From: an uncultured Thermoguttaceae bacterium
GTDB lineage: Bacteria; Planctomycetota; Planctomycetia; Pirellulales; Thermoguttaceae
Direction: 5' to 3'
Assembly (NCBI GenBank): GCA_938042245.1
Contig: CALIRO010000021.1
Location: 1 to 34,811 of the forward strand
DNA length: 34,811 nt
The notes under the pieces are model-generated. The model was given only the letters and a program-made list of their open reading frames with translations. It did no database searches and had not been told where the DNA came from. A program made the translations under genes and the position numbers. Each line of letters begins with the position of its first letter. Position 1 is the stretch's first letter. This document shows, one piece after another, positions 33,682 through 34,811 of the stretch.

Positions 33682-34386
33682 ACCTCACTGTTTCGGCGTT
33701 TCCTATCCCGTTGAGGGTATGGGACGGGAAACTCTTCCATTCGGCCGCAAGAGTACCGAAATATCTTTAGGGATCGGCCAAGTGGTCCCTCGCACAGGCC
33801 GTCCTCTGTTAGACATATTGGTTGGTCTGCCTGCCGCCTCATCAAGCCAGTCTAACAGATAGGGTTCTCAAACCAGTCGCTTACCCCAGAGTCGGCCCTA
33901 TTGCAATTCTGACTCCGAAAAGCGTACACACCCAAAAATTATACAAATCAAACGAAGGAATAGCTTCCAGGGGGATAGTAACCTCCCTAAAATACGTAAA
34001 ATCATGGGCGATTTCTCGGCCTAATTTCCTCTACGCCCCCCAGCGGATGGGGATCCCTAATACCCTCTTTCAATCGTAGTCTCTTCCTAACCCCAGTCAA
34101 CAACCAGCCGATCCACAAACTGCCCCACCTGTACCACCGGCTGTCAGACGGTAACGCCGGGCAGTCAAGCAGTCTTGACAGATTGGGCTATACCAAGCGG
34201 CGCTGCCCTGGGGGCCAGAATCCTGCCTCGGCCCAAGCCGAAAAACGGACTGCGATTCCAAACCGCAAACAAAAAGAGCCCTCACCGCACGGTTGCGGGT
34301 TGGACCGAAGAAGATGCCGGCGTCTGAAGCGGCTTTCCCAGAAGCGTCCCCTATAGCTCCGAAGCATGCAAGGGGACTTTTTAATA
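33682..34386. other. 705-bp spacer upstream of the TPR gene
   Basis: No gene is supported. It contains an inverted pair CTGTTAGAC (33806-33814) and GTCTAACAG (33850-33858), the same motif as in the clusters at 6450-6590 and 8805-8985, and CTGTCAGACGGTAACG at about 34141. The minus-strand promoter of the TPR gene should lie near 33700-33800, but none stands out. Confidence 0.35.
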
Positions 34387-34811
34387 CTAATATTCCGCGT
34401 CGCTAAGGCTGCCGGAAAGGCCGGCGGTTTTGCTGTCCGGCGTCATCAGGTGATGGTACACCAGCGGGTTGATGCTATCCTTTAAGAATTGCTGATGGCC
34501 GTCGCAGAAGGAAACAATCACCCCGCCAGGATGGTAAGAAGAAGGCCGCGGATAAGTGCCTCGGGCGTCCGGATAATTGATGCGCAATGCCCCATCCGGT
34601 TGCCAATTGAACCCTACTTGAGGCTCGCCGGTTCCCGTCCAGGCACTAGGGTTCCTATAGTTTTCCCACAGAGTGGCATCGATATTTTCCGAAAGCATGA
34701 GCGTCGTGGCCGCCCCGTCGCGTTGGCTAAGATAATCTAAGCTCATCGTGGGAGGCCGGGATGTGGGGCTAATCGTTACATCGTGATTGAAAAAGACCCC
34801 ATTGGCCTGAG
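34387..34811 (-). CDS. DUF1559-family protein (C-terminal part, cut by window edge)
   Basis: This is the C-terminal 141 residues of a DUF1559 protein, a pilin-like secreted family expanded to many copies in planctomycetes. The frame stays open to the window edge, reading QANGVFFNHDV upstream of an internal Met at 34746, so the true start is outside. Visible family features are GVFFNH, ISQRDGAATTLMLSEN-like sequence (LSQRDGAATTLMLSENID), and the C-terminal motif SYHPGGVIVSFCDGHQQFL, the H-x9-DG box. In full-length members an N-terminal prepilin-type signal (GFTLVELLVVI-like) is expected; it cannot be seen here. Function is unknown. The family is a strong marker for Planctomycetota. Confidence 0.92.
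   Translation of the reverse strand, partial: QANGVFFNHDVTISPTSRPPTMSLDYLSQRDGAATTLMLSENIDATLWENYRNPSAWTGTGEPQVGFNWQPDGALRINYPDARGTYPRPSSYHPGGVIVSFCDGHQQFLKDSINPLVYHHLMTPDSKTAGLSGSLSDAEY

Overview
The window looks like a chromosomal segment of a planctomycete (Planctomycetota, Pirellulales-like and possibly thermophilic). The basis is the protein set. A DUF1559 protein with the C-terminal H-x9-DG-type motif runs off the right edge. There is a secreted PEP-CTERM protein, two ExbD/TolR proteins (one with an N-terminal zinc ribbon), a membrane-anchored PQQ-propeller protein, and very large TPR proteins with long Pro/Ala-rich linkers. Base composition is moderately GC-rich and fairly even. I see no phage, plasmid, IS transposase, CRISPR, rRNA or tRNA. 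The affiliation is inferred from gene families, not from a marker gene.

Layout, left to right. 0.2-1.4 kb: secreted malectin/discoidin-like PEP-CTERM protein, broken by a one-base frameshift. 1.6-3.5 kb (minus): TPR lipoprotein and an FmdB-type zinc-ribbon protein. 4.0-6.1 kb (minus): a 99-aa membrane protein followed by a secreted GH20-like hexosaminidase. 6.7-8.3 kb (minus): a DegP/HtrA protease with two PDZ domains. 9.1-12.3 kb (plus): M24 aminopeptidase, then accB and accC, giving the biotin carrier and biotin carboxylase of acetyl-CoA carboxylase. 13.0-26.7 kb (minus): a long run, in transcription order groES, exbD, exbD, PQQ-propeller membrane protein, TPR plus family-5 solute-binding protein, secreted 480-aa protein, exported MsrA. 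27.4-29.3 kb (plus): HDOD plus degenerate GGDEF protein. 29.4-33.7 kb (minus): 1428-aa membrane-anchored TPR protein. 34.4 kb to edge (minus): DUF1559 protein.

How the genes may work together. The 13-26.7 kb run is mostly envelope proteins. ExbD normally transmits proton-motive force with ExbB/TolQ. The PQQ protein puts a propeller on the far side of the membrane. The next gene encodes an oligopeptide-type binding protein with no permease or ATPase beside it. MsrA repairs exported proteins, and DegP sits elsewhere in the window. I read the run as a candidate planctomycete envelope or uptake complex of unknown function; this is inference. The spaces between its genes, and those around accBC, hold several dispersed repeat families: REP/REPIN-like elements, a roughly 105-bp inverted repeat bracketing accBC, 12-mer-like hairpins, a 43-bp pair, and GTCTAACAG motif clusters. 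These repeats are the most unusual non-coding content of the window.
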